From: Paraburkholderia aromaticivorans
Lineage (GTDB): Bacteria > Pseudomonadota > Gammaproteobacteria > Burkholderiales > Burkholderiaceae
Direction of reading: 5' to 3'
Assembly (NCBI RefSeq): GCF_002278075.1
Contig: NZ_CP022991.1
Coordinates: 248,001-312,000 of the forward strand
DNA: 64,000 bases
In this document: positions 44,252 through 53,878 of the stretch, in pieces
Layout of the letters: every line of letters starts with the position of its first letter
Numbering within the stretch: the stretch's first letter is position 1
Notes under the pieces: generated by a model
Seen by the model: only the letters and a program-made list of their open reading frames with translations
What the model was told of the DNA's origin: nothing
The model's database searches: none
Made by a program: the position numbers and the translations under genes

Positions 44252-45772
44252 TTACCCGTTCGTCACGTCACCAGGTTGTGGCTTCCGCGTGCGCACACGT
44301 GCGGCTTTTCTGATTTCGCCAGCGACATACGAGCTGAACGTATTGGCAACGTCCGGCAGATTCAGAATGTTGGCCTCGGTGACGTTGGCCGGTTTGAGCA
44401 TTTGACGCTCGATGGCGCGAAGCCCCATCGTGCTCGACGCAACAAACTTCCGGACAAGGTCCTCGCGTGTCTTCTTGTCTGCCGTGTCGAAGAATTCGCG
44501 CGCGAGGCGAATTTCCTCCTGTCGACGTTTGTCGGCTGCGGCGTTAGCTGCCGCCAGGCTGGCCGCGACGGCCTTCTGCCTGTCAGACTTGGCCCCCTGC
44601 TCGCCCGTCGTCGCGTCGACAATCTGAGCCTGAATCAGTTCGACCTGCCTGTCGGCATCGGATACTCGGTAGTTGTCCGAAAGAGCCCTCATCAGGTAGG
44701 CGGAAGCTCTTTTTACCTTGGTACCTTGTCTGATTGTCCAACGCGTGTAGTCGATGGCTTGTTGAATGCGCTCATCGGTCCAGACGGCCCTGTTCTCAGC
44801 GATTTTTTCAAACTGTTTATCCGACAGACCGAACTCATCCTGAAGCATTTTGAAGAGTGCGACCGAGTTGAGCATGGCCGCTTTGGATGCCAATGCCCCT
44901 TCCTTGCGTTTGAGCCTGAAGCGAATCTGGTCCTTCTTTCGCGAGCCGGGCGTTCCGGCGCGGGTCTCGTACGACATCTCGATGTCGGACAGCTCGTTGA
45001 TCTGGTTGACGGCGGGTTCGAGATAGTCGCGCTTGAAGTACTTGAACTCTGCGTTGTTTGCCCAGGACTTGCCGGGCAGGTTTCGAACGAGATCGAGTGA
45101 CAACCAGTCCGTTAGCCCGCTGGGTACGGCCGGCAACACATGATCGTAAATGCCGCGAGCGTAGATCAGCGTGAATCTCGAGGTGACCAGCAGGCTAGTC
45201 CAGTACGAATTCTCGGGATCCTTGATGAGGCGTTGCAACTCGACAGGCACCCGGAAGCGAATCCGGCCGTTTCTCACGCTGACCCTGCCGATCAACTCGA
45301 GCCAGTCCCCGTCTTCATTCTGGACCACCAGGTCCTCGTCCGCGTCGTCATCACCCGTGCTGCCCTCCTCGCCCGGCTCCTGAGACTCCGTCAGCATTCG
45401 TCCTTTCGAATCAACGGACACCACCGGCGCACTCATCACTTCGAGCATGGAAGATTTGACGCTGCGGATAACGCTGGAGAAATGCTTTTTGTTCCTGCTG
45501 TCATAACGCATCAGCCATTTGAAGAAGCTGAGCGTCACGTCATAGGTTTCCTGGATTTCCGGGTCCTGCGCGACGATGAAGTAAGCGGCATCAACAAAGC
45601 GTCTGGCGGACAGGCCTAAACCGATAATGCGTGCAAAGACCCGGTTCTTTTGATAACCGATATCTTTGTCTGGACTGGCCTCGTCGATGGACCTTTGCGC
45701 CGGCGCCATTTCCACGAATAGATCCAGAGCGAATTGAAGAGGAGTTACTCGTCGGTCGACGTTGCCGGACAT
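44252..45772 (-). CDS. repB: plasmid-type replication initiator (RepB / Rep_3-like)
   Basis: 506 residues, AAGGGAAC before the ATG. It shows two winged-helix-like regions as in iteron-binding initiators: the first about residues 40-130 (RRFVDAAYFIVAQDP...FFKWLMRYDSRNKKHFSSVIRS), the second about 215-330 (LTDWLSLDLVRNLPGKSWANNAEFKYFKRDYLEPAVNQINELSDIEMSYE). The acidic insert at 130-150 (EEGSTGDDDADED) and the lysine/alanine-rich C-terminal helix are lineage-specific. It would bind the iterons found directly upstream and recruit host DnaA and helicase. Divergent from parA, with oriV between, the usual layout of a Burkholderia secondary replicon. The first iterons overlap its promoter, so autoregulation is likely. 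Confidence 0.85.
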   Translation of the reverse strand: MSGNVDRRVTPLQFALDLFVEMAPAQRSIDEASPDKDIGYQKNRVFARIIGLGLSARRFVDAAYFIVAQDPEIQETYDVTLSFFKWLMRYDSRNKKHFSSVIRSVKSSMLEVMSAPVVSVDSKGRMLTESQEPGEEGSTGDDDADEDLVVQNEDGDWLELIGRVSVRNGRIRFRVPVELQRLIKDPENSYWTSLLVTSRFTLIYARGIYDHVLPAVPSGLTDWLSLDLVRNLPGKSWANNAEFKYFKRDYLEPAVNQINELSDIEMSYETRAGTPGSRKKDQIRFRLKRKEGALASKAAMLNSVALFKMLQDEFGLSDKQFEKIAENRAVWTDERIQQAIDYTRWTIRQGTKVKRASAYLMRALSDNYRVSDADRQVELIQAQIVDATTGEQGAKSDRQKAVAASLAAANAAADKRRQEEIRLAREFFDTADKKTREDLVRKFVASSTMGLRAIERQMLKPANVTEANILNLPDVANTFSSYVAGEIRKAARVRTRKPQPGDVTNG

Positions 45773-45831
45773 GCCTGTTCCCTTTGATTTTCAGCAGACT
45801 CTAGGCATACGGAGGTGAGATGTCAATAAAA

Positions 45832-46103
45832 AAGTCTCACCCTGAGCACCGTGGCGAACCGGATGCACATCATCTCTCACCATCAGCACACTATCTCTCA
45901 CCCCTACTGCAAAGCGCGACACTTGAGCCCATGATGGTCGGGGGTTCGGCCGGTTATCCACAGGTGTCGCGGCAAAATCTCTCACCTTTAAGGAAACGTG
46001 CTTTGGCCTCTCACCTTCACAGACCTTGAATCTCCTCTTCGACCGCAGAATATCTCACCCCAGGCGCACATTTTTTCTCACCTTCGGCACATTGAATCTC
46101 ACC
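45832..46103. repeat. left iteron array (eight copies, same orientation)
   Basis: Copies of the 17-bp unit GCACANNATCTCTCACC end at 45842 (partial), 45881, 45902, 45986, 46015, 46059, 46082 and 46103. The two best (45865-45881 and 45886-45902) and the last pair are each 21 bp apart, two helical turns; others are degenerate in the first half and keep TCTCACC. All read on the plus strand, pointing away from repB. Confidence 0.85.
45954..45962 (+). promoter_or_regulatory. DnaA box
   Basis: TTATCCACA, a perfect match to the strong E. coli-type DnaA box, lies inside the left iteron array. Confidence 0.85.
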
Positions 46104-46152
46104 TCTCGATGATTAACTGTTTGATAACAAAGGATTCGTGTTTCGCCTGTAT

Positions 46153-46191
46153 GTTTGTTAGTACGTTTTTTTTATAAAACAACTAACAAAC
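46153..46191. repeat. 10-bp inverted repeat in the AT-rich core of oriV
   Basis: GTTTGTTAGT (46153-46162) and ACTAACAAAC (46182-46191) are perfect complements, separated by a 19-bp T/A-rich spacer. It may be a hairpin in single-stranded form, a ParA or Rep operator, or part of the unwinding element. Confidence 0.7.
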
Positions 46192-46448
46192 CGGTGGACA
46201 ACGTAAGCGATTGACGCGCTCCGCCTCCAACTCCGCGAGAGATTCGAGGGCTGCGGCGTGGACGCGCCACTGGGATAGCTGGTGGCTCCGGTGCTCTTCA
46301 AAATCAAGGTCTGGATAAACTGCTCGGTGACGTTCTAGCCGACGAGTGACGCACCACTGCCCCTGTTTAAGCCGCACGGCGCCCATACGATATCTCGCAG
46401 CATACAAATTGGTCCTAATTCTGCCGACGTCTTCAGCCCTTCAGGAAA

Positions 46449-46861
46449 GGTGAGAGATTGTGTGCAGCGTCTTCGGCGAGTCGTTCGATTCGACGCCCTC
46501 CGGTGCCCGCTACTTGTGGCCGTCATCCGCGATAGACATCGCCCCAACGCCACGCTCTAAGCGGTCGACGTCGCTGAATCATAGGTGAGAGATTATGTGC
46601 AACGGGAGACACGCTCGATGTCGGCATCAACGCCCGCGCACACTATCTCTCACCTTTGTGCCTCCATTTAGCCATCTGAAATAAAAATGTAATGTAACCG
46701 GTGACGTTTGATCGTTCATTACGTCGCCAAGCGCTTCGCGCGCAATCTTTTCCTCGGCTCTTAGCCTCGGTGCGCCGGGCCCTGGACATAATCTCTCACC
46801 TTTTCGCTAAAGGCGCTCGAAGGAGAATCGATGCGTCCGTCAAAGGTGAGAGATTTTGTGA
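46449..46861. repeat. right iteron array (five copies, mixed orientation)
   Basis: The same 17-bp unit occurs at 46449-46465 (minus), 46584-46600 (minus), 46638-46654 (plus), 46784-46800 (plus) and 46845-46861 (minus). These copies match the consensus better than most in the left array but are widely and irregularly spaced. Their position ahead of parA suggests handcuffing or incompatibility control and possible regulation of parAB. Confidence 0.85.
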
Positions 46862-47003
46862 CGGGATCTTCTTTATCCCGGCTGGCATCATTTCAGCCGA
46901 AGCCATACAAAACAGCGGCTTACGGGGGATACTTGAGAAACTGGACTATGAGATAAGCCTGTTTTTGCGTTTTTCCTGTATTCTTCGTTTAGCTTCAATT
47001 TCC

Positions 47004-48236
47004 ATGGAAAACTCAGAAATGGCCAATGTCAGCCAACCGATGCCAATAGACCGAACCGTGACGCTTGAGGAAATCTCAGATTTCGCGGATGTCGTCACCG
47101 ATTATGCAACTGAACTGCGGGACCAGATTCTCGCGCCGCGCCCACGCAAGGAAGCGCCGGTGTTTACGACAGGTGAGGTTGCGGAGTTGTGCGGTCTGAC
47201 GCGCCAACAGGTGCAGTACCTGGCAACCAAGGGAGACGGTGTGCTGCCAGAAGGGCAATCCACCGGGACAGGGCGAAGCCGTAGCCGCCTCTTCACGCTG
47301 CCTGAAGCACGAAACTGGGTACAGCAGGTATCGGACATCTACCAGACGCCTCTGGTGGCTGGGCCAAGCGATTTCGAAGGCAAGGTCCTTATTACGTCGC
47401 AGTTGAAGGGCGGCTCGGCTAAAACCACAACCTCGATGTGTCTCGCCCAAGGGTTGAGCCTCCGCGGGCGAAAGGTACTCGTCGTCGACCTTGATCCGCA
47501 GGCATCGCTTTCCGAATTATGTGGTCTGTATGCCGAGAAGGAGGTCTCTCCGGACGACACCGTGCTTCCTTTTGTCTACGACCAAAAGATCGAGGGAGGC
47601 CTGCTCGCCAAGGTGCAGCCGACGTATTGGGATGGGTTGGACATCATTCCGGCGCATACCGAACTGGTCGGGGCGGAGTATCACCTTCCGGCTATGCAGA
47701 TGAAGCTTGCGGGATTCAAGTTCTGGCAGGTGCTCCGGGATGGGCTGGCGCCGTTGCGTAAGCACTATGACTACATCATCCTGGATACGTCGCCGTCCTT
47801 GTCCTATCTGAACCTGAACGCACTGATGGCAGCTGACGCGATGGTAATGCCGATGGTCCCCGAGAATCTCGATTTCTTCAGTTCGCTTTCCTTCTGGCGG
47901 TTGTTCTCCGACGTCGCCAAGTCATTCATTAAATATGAGGCTAACAAGAAGTACGACTTCGTTTCGGTGTTGCTGACGCGCGTGAACTACAGCAGCACTT
48001 CCTCGGCACCGGTTGTGCGTACGTGGGCGCAAGGGGCCTATCGCCACTGGCTTGACCCGTTCGAAGTTCCTGCCAGCTCCGTAATGAGTTCCGGCGCGCT
48101 GGCATTTACGACTGTTTTTGACATCAGCAGCTCTCATAGCCAGGCGAAATCGTTGGCACGCGTCAAGCAGCCGTTAATCGAATACTGCCGATGGGTCGAT
48201 GACATGTTCGTCAAACAATGGAGGCCAGCACAATGA
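47004..48236 (+). CDS. parA: ParA partition ATPase (P1-type, with N-terminal HTH)
   Basis: About 410 residues from ATG 47004 (47019 also possible); the frame is open further upstream but that part overlaps iterons and is not protein-like. An N-terminal MerR-like DNA-binding region (FTTGEVAELCGLTRQQVQYLATKGDGVLPEGQ...RLFTLPEARNWV) is followed by the deviant Walker A ITSQLKGGSAKTTTS, the Walker A' region VLVVDLDPQASLS and Walker B YDYIILDTSPS. This is the large ParA type that both moves the replicon and represses its own operon. The stop overlaps the parB start. Confidence 0.93.
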   Translation: MENSEMANVSQPMPIDRTVTLEEISDFADVVTDYATELRDQILAPRPRKEAPVFTTGEVAELCGLTRQQVQYLATKGDGVLPEGQSTGTGRSRSRLFTLPEARNWVQQVSDIYQTPLVAGPSDFEGKVLITSQLKGGSAKTTTSMCLAQGLSLRGRKVLVVDLDPQASLSELCGLYAEKEVSPDDTVLPFVYDQKIEGGLLAKVQPTYWDGLDIIPAHTELVGAEYHLPAMQMKLAGFKFWQVLRDGLAPLRKHYDYIILDTSPSLSYLNLNALMAADAMVMPMVPENLDFFSSLSFWRLFSDVAKSFIKYEANKKYDFVSVLLTRVNYSSTSSAPVVRTWAQGAYRHWLDPFEVPASSVMSSGALAFTTVFDISSSHSQAKSLARVKQPLIEYCRWVDDMFVKQWRPAQ

Positions 48237-49207
48237 GCACCAATAATATCCGTGACCAGATGTTGGCTAAGACTGCGAATCTTCGGTCGACAGCAGAAAG
48301 GACTCCCGATGCTAGTCGGCGCGCGAATCGCACGGAGACGGCGCCTGGAATGGCCGGAGCGTTAGCCGCGGCACAATTAAGAGTGCAGGAGCTTGAGTCA
48401 ACGGGAACGACGTCGCAGTTGCCAGTGACGGAAATCGTTCCTAATCCCTGGCAGCCGCGAAGGGTCTTCAATGAAGTCAAGTTAGCCGAACTGGCGGAGT
48501 CTATTCGCGAAGTCGGGCTGATGCAGCCTATTGTTGTTCGTCGAGTTGATTCGGCCTATCAGATTGTCGCGGGGGAGCGGCGCTGGCGGGCGCACAAGAT
48601 TCTCGGCGCGGAGCACATCAAAACGGTGGTGATCGACTGCTCTGACCAGGACATGATCGTGCTGGCGCTGGTCGAGAATATGGACCGGGACGATCTGACT
48701 GACTATGAAGTGGCCATTTCCCTTCGTCGGTCTGAGAGCGAGTTTCCGAGCCGCAAAAGGCTGGCGGAAGCGGTCGGCCTTTCACGTACGGGGCTCTATC
48801 AGTATCTAGCGTTCGAAAATCTTCCGGACTTCATGAAGAAGGACCTTGATTTGCAGCCTTCCCTGCTGGGCTGCAATGCTGCAGAGGAAGTTGTTTCGGC
48901 GCTTAAGAAGCATGGTAATGAAGCTGAGTCAGCCGCACGCGAGCTCTGGCCAGATGTAGTCAAGGGGGAGCTGCCGCAAGGCAAACTTGCGCCGGCCATT
49001 ACTGCTATGGTCACGCGCCGCACTTCCGGGACAACGGCTCGTGAGAGGCACATCGAGAAGTTCTTTGCCGGAAAAGACCAGGCGGGAAGTATTACCAAGG
49101 ACGTCAACAGCTTTACCGTCAAGATTAAAGCTGCCGCGTTGACGGAGGCCCAGGAGGCGAGAATCCGGCAGCTTATCAGTGAGCTTTACAAAGGCGAGCC
49201 GCGCTGA
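48233..49207 (+). CDS. parB: ParB partition protein
   Basis: 324 residues from ATG 48233, overlapping the parA stop (ATGA). ParB/Srx domain: PVTEIVPNPWQPRRVF, GLMQPIVVRR, YQIVAGERRWRAHKIL, the CTPase motif region ALVENMDRDDLTDYEVA, then an HTH (SRKRLAEAVGLSRTGLYQYLAFENLPDFM). The C-terminal part forms the dimerisation domain. It should bind centromere (parS) sites, and two matching palindromes lie just downstream. Confidence 0.94.
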   Translation: MSTNNIRDQMLAKTANLRSTAERTPDASRRANRTETAPGMAGALAAAQLRVQELESTGTTSQLPVTEIVPNPWQPRRVFNEVKLAELAESIREVGLMQPIVVRRVDSAYQIVAGERRWRAHKILGAEHIKTVVIDCSDQDMIVLALVENMDRDDLTDYEVAISLRRSESEFPSRKRLAEAVGLSRTGLYQYLAFENLPDFMKKDLDLQPSLLGCNAAEEVVSALKKHGNEAESAARELWPDVVKGELPQGKLAPAITAMVTRRTSGTTARERHIEKFFAGKDQAGSITKDVNSFTVKIKAAALTEAQEARIRQLISELYKGEPR

Positions 49208-49222
49208 CAAGCGCTCTCGCTG

Positions 49223-49251
49223 AAAAAAGCCCGCCTTGCGCGGGTTTTTTT
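49223..49251 (+). terminator. Rho-independent terminator of parAB
   Basis: A-run, CCCGC / GCGGG stem with 5-nt loop, then seven T. Starts 16 bp after the parB stop; the A and T runs extend the stem, so it can work in both directions. Confidence 0.92.
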
Positions 49252-49268
49252 GTGCCTGCGCGTTGGTC

Positions 49269-49287
49269 GCGTCAGTATTACTGACAC
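49269..49287. promoter_or_regulatory. candidate parS site 1
   Basis: GCGTCAGTATTACTGACAC is a 19-bp palindrome centred on T with one mismatched pair, 62 bp after parB. It shares 17 of 19 bases with the site at 50410. Position next to parB and its recurrence make it a good centromere candidate. Confidence 0.6.
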
Positions 49288-50409
49288 TAGCTTGGAGGCG
49301 AGCCAATGATGTTCTGTTGGCAGGGGCGGAGTCTGTTCCCGTTGGCAGCAGTGGCGTCCGCTTGATGGGGCGTCCCGGCGCGGACGCATTCAGTAAATCA
49401 AGATGTGTTAGCCGAGTCGTTACGGCAAACGTGGCTGGCAGTTGCCAGTATTCCACCGGCCCGGCCCGGCTTGGCCCGTGCGCGTGTCCTGGCCGGTGGT
49501 GCCTACATTGGTAGATTGGCAAACAAAAAGGCGGCCGGGCGCACGCCTTAACTGTTCTCGCACCGCCGTCGGAAGATGGGTCAGCAATGTCCTCTCGGCA
49601 ACCTTATAAGGCACGATCATGGAACGCGCCGGTCTGTGGCGTTTCTGATGCGCTTCCCCGAAGACAACGACAAGCATTCATCGATGAGGCAGGAGACTTT
49701 TTTGCCAAGGATCTCGTCGACAACAATGAGTTGAGCGCACGATAACGCTGGATTTCGCGCGCTCAACTCAGCACTTCCCCGGCATTCCTTGTGTCCTTTC
49801 TCCGATTGATCAAATCTCCAGGGCGTTCTGCGCGCAAGAAAGCGGAGGGGAACAGGCCTGTGTCGAGTCTGCCGCGGGCTTCCTGATGGCCGTCGTTCGT
49901 CCAATGAAGGATGAGGCGCCGCCGCGTTCGGGGCAGGAGAGGAGTAACCAGATCGCATGCCCAGACGACAGTCTGGACGTAAGCGTACCCGGTCCTTGAT
50001 GTTCTCGTAGCCAGTTGTTGCCCGCGCAGACCCTACGGACTCGTCACGTTGCTTTCACCACAGAATCTCTTCATAGCAGCGCGAAATCGAGACCTTCCGC
50101 TTGACTGCATGGCCGGACGCACCACGCACTCACGGCCTTAGAGTTTGCACGACTGTCCCACGATGGAGTCGAGAGTTGGGGGCGATTTGCGCCAGAACTG
50201 CGCCGACGTGGTCAAGGCGGAAGGTCCAGGTGTGGGGAAGGCAGTGAGAAACGCAGCGGCAACGCGCGTGCGTAAAACGACGGAATGGTCGCATGCGGAA
50301 AAATCACACCCGGACGAAAGGGCTGCACGGTGGCGACCAGATGGCACAGCTGGACGAGCGCACGGTGCCGCCGCCGCGGAAACACGCACTGCACGCCGAC
50401 GCCGTCCAA

Positions 50410-50428
50410 GTGTCGGTATTACTGACAC
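50410..50428. promoter_or_regulatory. candidate parS site 2
   Basis: GTGTCGGTATTACTGACAC, the same 19-bp palindrome as at 49269 with a different single asymmetry, 1.14 kb further from parB and inside sequence with no gene. Confidence 0.6.
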
Positions 50429-53307
50429 TGATGTCGGCAGCACGGACCTCCGCCCGTCGAAGCATTTTCTGCCATGATGTCAGCATCGCTGAGCCGTGTT
50501 CACGCCTCACTCTTCATCCGACGCAGCACAAGTGATTGGCAATACGCCCCAACGCTGAGCCCCGATGTCTGCGCTGATTGATGCGTCGCAGAACGCCCCG
50601 ATAAGACTTTTCGCCTCCGATAGACCGTGGGTGCTCTCTGTCGCTGATCGACCATCGGACGGACGCCATGGCTTAGGAATCTCGTGCGTCGACTCGCCGG
50701 TGGGTATTAGGTTAGGCGTGTGTCGTGTCATCTTGGGTGGTAGGTGGGGCTCCCCATCCGATGAGTAAAAAACCACTATCTTCGACGAGTAGTACCAGGG
50801 TCGGCGTCGTGACCACACACAATTTGTCGGTGCAAAATCGCTTGCCAGACCGAGTCTGGAGCGCGCACTGGAGGATCGGCGGCTTGCCTTGACGGTTTTC
50901 GTGGTTGGTCTAACCAGTGAGCGCGGCGAGGCATCTCGTTTTGGACCACGCAAAGACGGTGATTGTGATTGACCTGAGCGCACATAGCTCTTCGCCGGCC
51001 GAGGTCAATAACGCTCACCCGCCCGTTGCAGAGTCCAGAGTTTCAGCCCGTCAAATATCTTCACCTTTGCTCTCCTGCTGGTGCCTCGCCTCGGCCGAAT
51101 CTCTGCCTCTCTCGTGAAATCCGGCGAAAACCGTCAGAAAGGGTTATGCGCGCGCGAAGGTATCGCGCCCCACCGTCTTCGCGTCTCTTGACTCCGCCTT
51201 TCATGAGACCGCTGAGAGCGGATGGGTTGCGTGGGCAACGGTAAGGCAGCCCACGTCCAAGGCTTGGAGATTCCGATTTCATTTCGGTCGACATCTTGAG
51301 TGGCTTAGCGTCTGTCCATCTTCTCGATGATGGCCAAGCGCCGCTTCGCCGGGTACAACGACCGGCGGTTCCAGCGGTGCCGCTTTGATGTCTGGGCCAC
51401 GCATCTCGATTCGCGCGCTGGTCAACTCTTGACGTACGAGCAGTTGATCTGCCCAGATCATATTACGAGGGGCACAGCTCATCTGAGGTCGGGTGTCCCA
51501 GTCGCAGTCTTAACAAAACAGTGATCACCCTCTCAGCCGACCGTTTAGCTTCCGGGGGTCTATCCGGCTAATCTCAAGGTTCGGAATTCATACGATATGC
51601 GGAGATGCGCGCGGTGTGAGTCGCCGCAAACGATGCTCCGTAAGAACTTTGTTTAGACGGCAAAGAAAGACCGCTTGTCTGGCGCCGCGGCACCGTTCGG
51701 TCTAAACCCATAGTCGTGCTTCGGCGTTGTCTATGAATGAAGCGGAGGTCAACATGGCGATCCAGACCGGGACAATGATCGAGGCGACACCGGCAAAAAG
51801 AGGCCAGCGAGTGTTGTCGCCAGAAGGATAAAACTTCGCCAAGGCAGACGGTCTACGCTAATTGGCCGAGCTATCGTGGAGGATCTGTTCGCGCACCGAG
51901 GTGTTGTCCGGCCTGCGGCCGACGTTCACACTGGGATTTTTCCGGCAGGACGTGCAGGGCGTTCGCCGCCGACAATGCCAGAAAGCGGCAGCCCGTCTGC
52001 AGAGCGTTCTGTTCACTCGGACTAGGCTCGCGTCAGGCATGCACGGACGAAACTTGCTGCTGACAATAGAGGTCGACGTCTCGTCGTTTCCACCCGTGGC
52101 ATGGGTCCTAACCTCGCCTTGCTTGATCGCTTCTGGTTAGATACGCATGTCCGGCACCAGGATAGGGGCGTACTTGCACTTGCCATCGTGCCCGCTGTCC
52201 CGGTGGATGCCTGTTGCAGTACCGCTTCACAGTCATTCACCTTCCCGAGGACGAGGCAGTTAGCGACCGGATATTCGACGCCTGCGCCGACCAGAAACCC
52301 CTTACGCTTAATAGAATTTGTATATCAATTACATATTTTAATAGCTTGTAATTCAAGTGTAACGTCCTTCATTACTCGGAAGTGCCGATATGCATGTCCT
52401 CGCTGCGAGACAATCACGCGCTAAACAGAAGACACCTTTCAATAAACTTTCTCGGTTAGCACTCTTCTGGAAGAGCCTATCGATAGAGCGACGGGAATAT
52501 TGTCGAAGGTCATACCCTCATCCCGCCACCTGATGCGTGACGGGAAACAGCAGGGCGCGTTCCCTTTCTTCAACGCTAACAACTGGCAACGCAGTGCGCT
52601 CGACAAGTAGGCCAACTCGTACGGATTCGCCGTTCACGACGAGGGCCGCGCGACGGCCCATGAGAAGCCGACCGAATCGTGCCGCAGGCGCACCGCGCCA
52701 AGCTGCTTTCGCACCGCGTGACCAGAGGAAGCAACATGCGGGAAGTACCCCACGCCTGCGAGCCATTCGAAAGTAGCTCACGTCGCGTTTGCAGGAAAGA
52801 GCTCGCAGCGGGGCTTCAAACTTCGAAAAGCTATGCTCCGTGAAACAATTGGGTTTCTATGGCAGCGACAAAAAAACGTCGCACAAACAAGGAATTGACA
52901 CACTTTTGATTGCAGCATCTTCCGACTGTTTCACGACCACGCGCATGCTAAGAGTATGAAAACGCTGAAGGCGTGGCAAATATCATTCAGCAGCGTGTTC
53001 GTAGCCTGCATGTATTAAATACTACGTATTCTGTAGTTCATGACTTGCATGCGAATGTGACGGACCGGCGCCATTTTCCGACGACGAGCAGACTGTGCCG
53101 TTTTCCACTGCGTGATCGCGTGAAGATTGGATGTGAGTGACATCCGCCTCAGCACAATCGTCGGATCGGTCATGAAAACCAAGATCGGTGGTTGCAGTCC
53201 CATCCGCAGTTCGGCTCCGTCACGCGATAGCATCCGAACTCCAGAGCGCCTCGCGTCCCCGATGCATGAATCCGCGCACGGCCTCGACTGCAATCCGCCG
53301 CCTACCG

Positions 53308-53878
53308 TTACGAGCGGAATCCGAACCTGTGCGGCAACGGCACCGTATATCCGCCCGACTGCAACCGCGCTTCGAGAGCTCGCGCCTTCGTCGCCCTGGA
53401 CGCAGGCGACGCATCCAGATGACAGGTCATGGGTCGATCCAGCGGGTCGTTGGCGTTCTGCGCATCGATCACCTTTGCCATCCGCTGAATCGTTTCGTTC
53501 ACCGGCGCTTCCGACACCATCCCGTGACGTAGCCGGTCCGCAATCTGCTGGCTCGAAATGCGCCGCATCGCGCGATCTTCCATCAAAGCGATATCGTGAA
53601 TGCCCGGCAAGAGTGTCCGGCAGTTTTGAATATCCGACGCCCTGATCAATCCACCACACCACGTGACCCGGAATCCGTGGCGCGTTGTGCAGGACATCCG
53701 CGCGGATTTCCTCATCCGACCGCTGCACTCTTTCGACCAGGAGTGGTCAGCAAGCCATCGAGCGAGCAGTTCATCGCGTGCAGTGTCACCGGCCATCATT
53801 TCCCACCCTTGCTGCGTAGCCCGCCTCGCTCGACCATTTCACCCATCATCTGCGCCAACAATTTCAGGTATCGATCAT
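53308..53878 (-). pseudogene. glcB: glcB (malate synthase G) 3' remnant, frameshifted
   Basis: Three minus-strand frames together spell the C-terminus of malate synthase G. LAQMMGEMVERGGLRSKGG (53,880-53,810) resembles the MPDLMAxM...KAGA region; then, after a deletion, DELLARWLADHSW; then, in another frame, EEIRADVLHNAPRIPGHVVWWIDQGVGYSKLPD; and finally GIHDIALMEDRAMRRISSQQIADRLRHGMVSE...QNANDPLDRPM to GYTVPLPHR. At least two frameshifts and an internal deletion separate them, and the N-terminal two thirds are absent. It directly follows glcG, as glcB does in intact glycolate operons. No functional enzyme can be made. Confidence 0.8.

Larger units (their letters stand above)
45773..47003. 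other. origin of replication (oriV) between repB and parA
   Basis: A 1.2-kb region with no gene, carrying two arrays of the GCACANNATCTCTCACC iteron, a perfect DnaA box, an AT-rich stretch (46,105-46,190) suited to unwinding and a long inverted repeat. The combination and the flanking rep and par genes identify it as the replicon's origin. Confidence 0.85.
49252..53307. other. gene-poor, apparently decayed region
   Basis: About 4 kb with no frame I can support on either strand: the longest are antisense or low-complexity frames of mixed arginine/serine composition without motifs or ribosome-binding sites. A possible short protein on the minus strand at 52518-52781 (87 residues) is the least bad candidate and is not called. 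Composition varies, with AT-rich patches near 52,300-52,440 and 52,800-53,040. The only clear structures are the two parS-like palindromes. It is probably an erosion zone beside the partition locus. Confidence 0.6.

Noticed and set aside
44138..45100. A 320-residue frame antisense to the replication initiator gene
   Set aside because: No recognisable domain, whereas the opposite strand matches an iteron-type initiator and sits beside iterons and parAB.
45832..46861. The repeated ATCTCTCACC units as a CRISPR array
   Set aside because: Repeats are 17 bp, unevenly spaced, occur in both orientations and flank a rep gene; they are iterons, and no cas genes are near.
46701..47003. An N-terminal extension of ParA of about 100 residues
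   Set aside because: The extra frame runs through iterons and AT-rich promoter sequence and has no ParA similarity; normal length is reached from 47004.
51632..52880. Similar ATGCTCCGT strings at 51.63 and 52.83 kb as a repeat or element end
   Set aside because: Similarity fades after about 10 bases and no terminal inverted repeats or target duplications are visible.
53015..53728. A 237-residue frame as an intact gene
   Set aside because: Its first 30 residues are malate synthase G sequence that then leaves frame; the rest is shadow, so the locus is a pseudogene.
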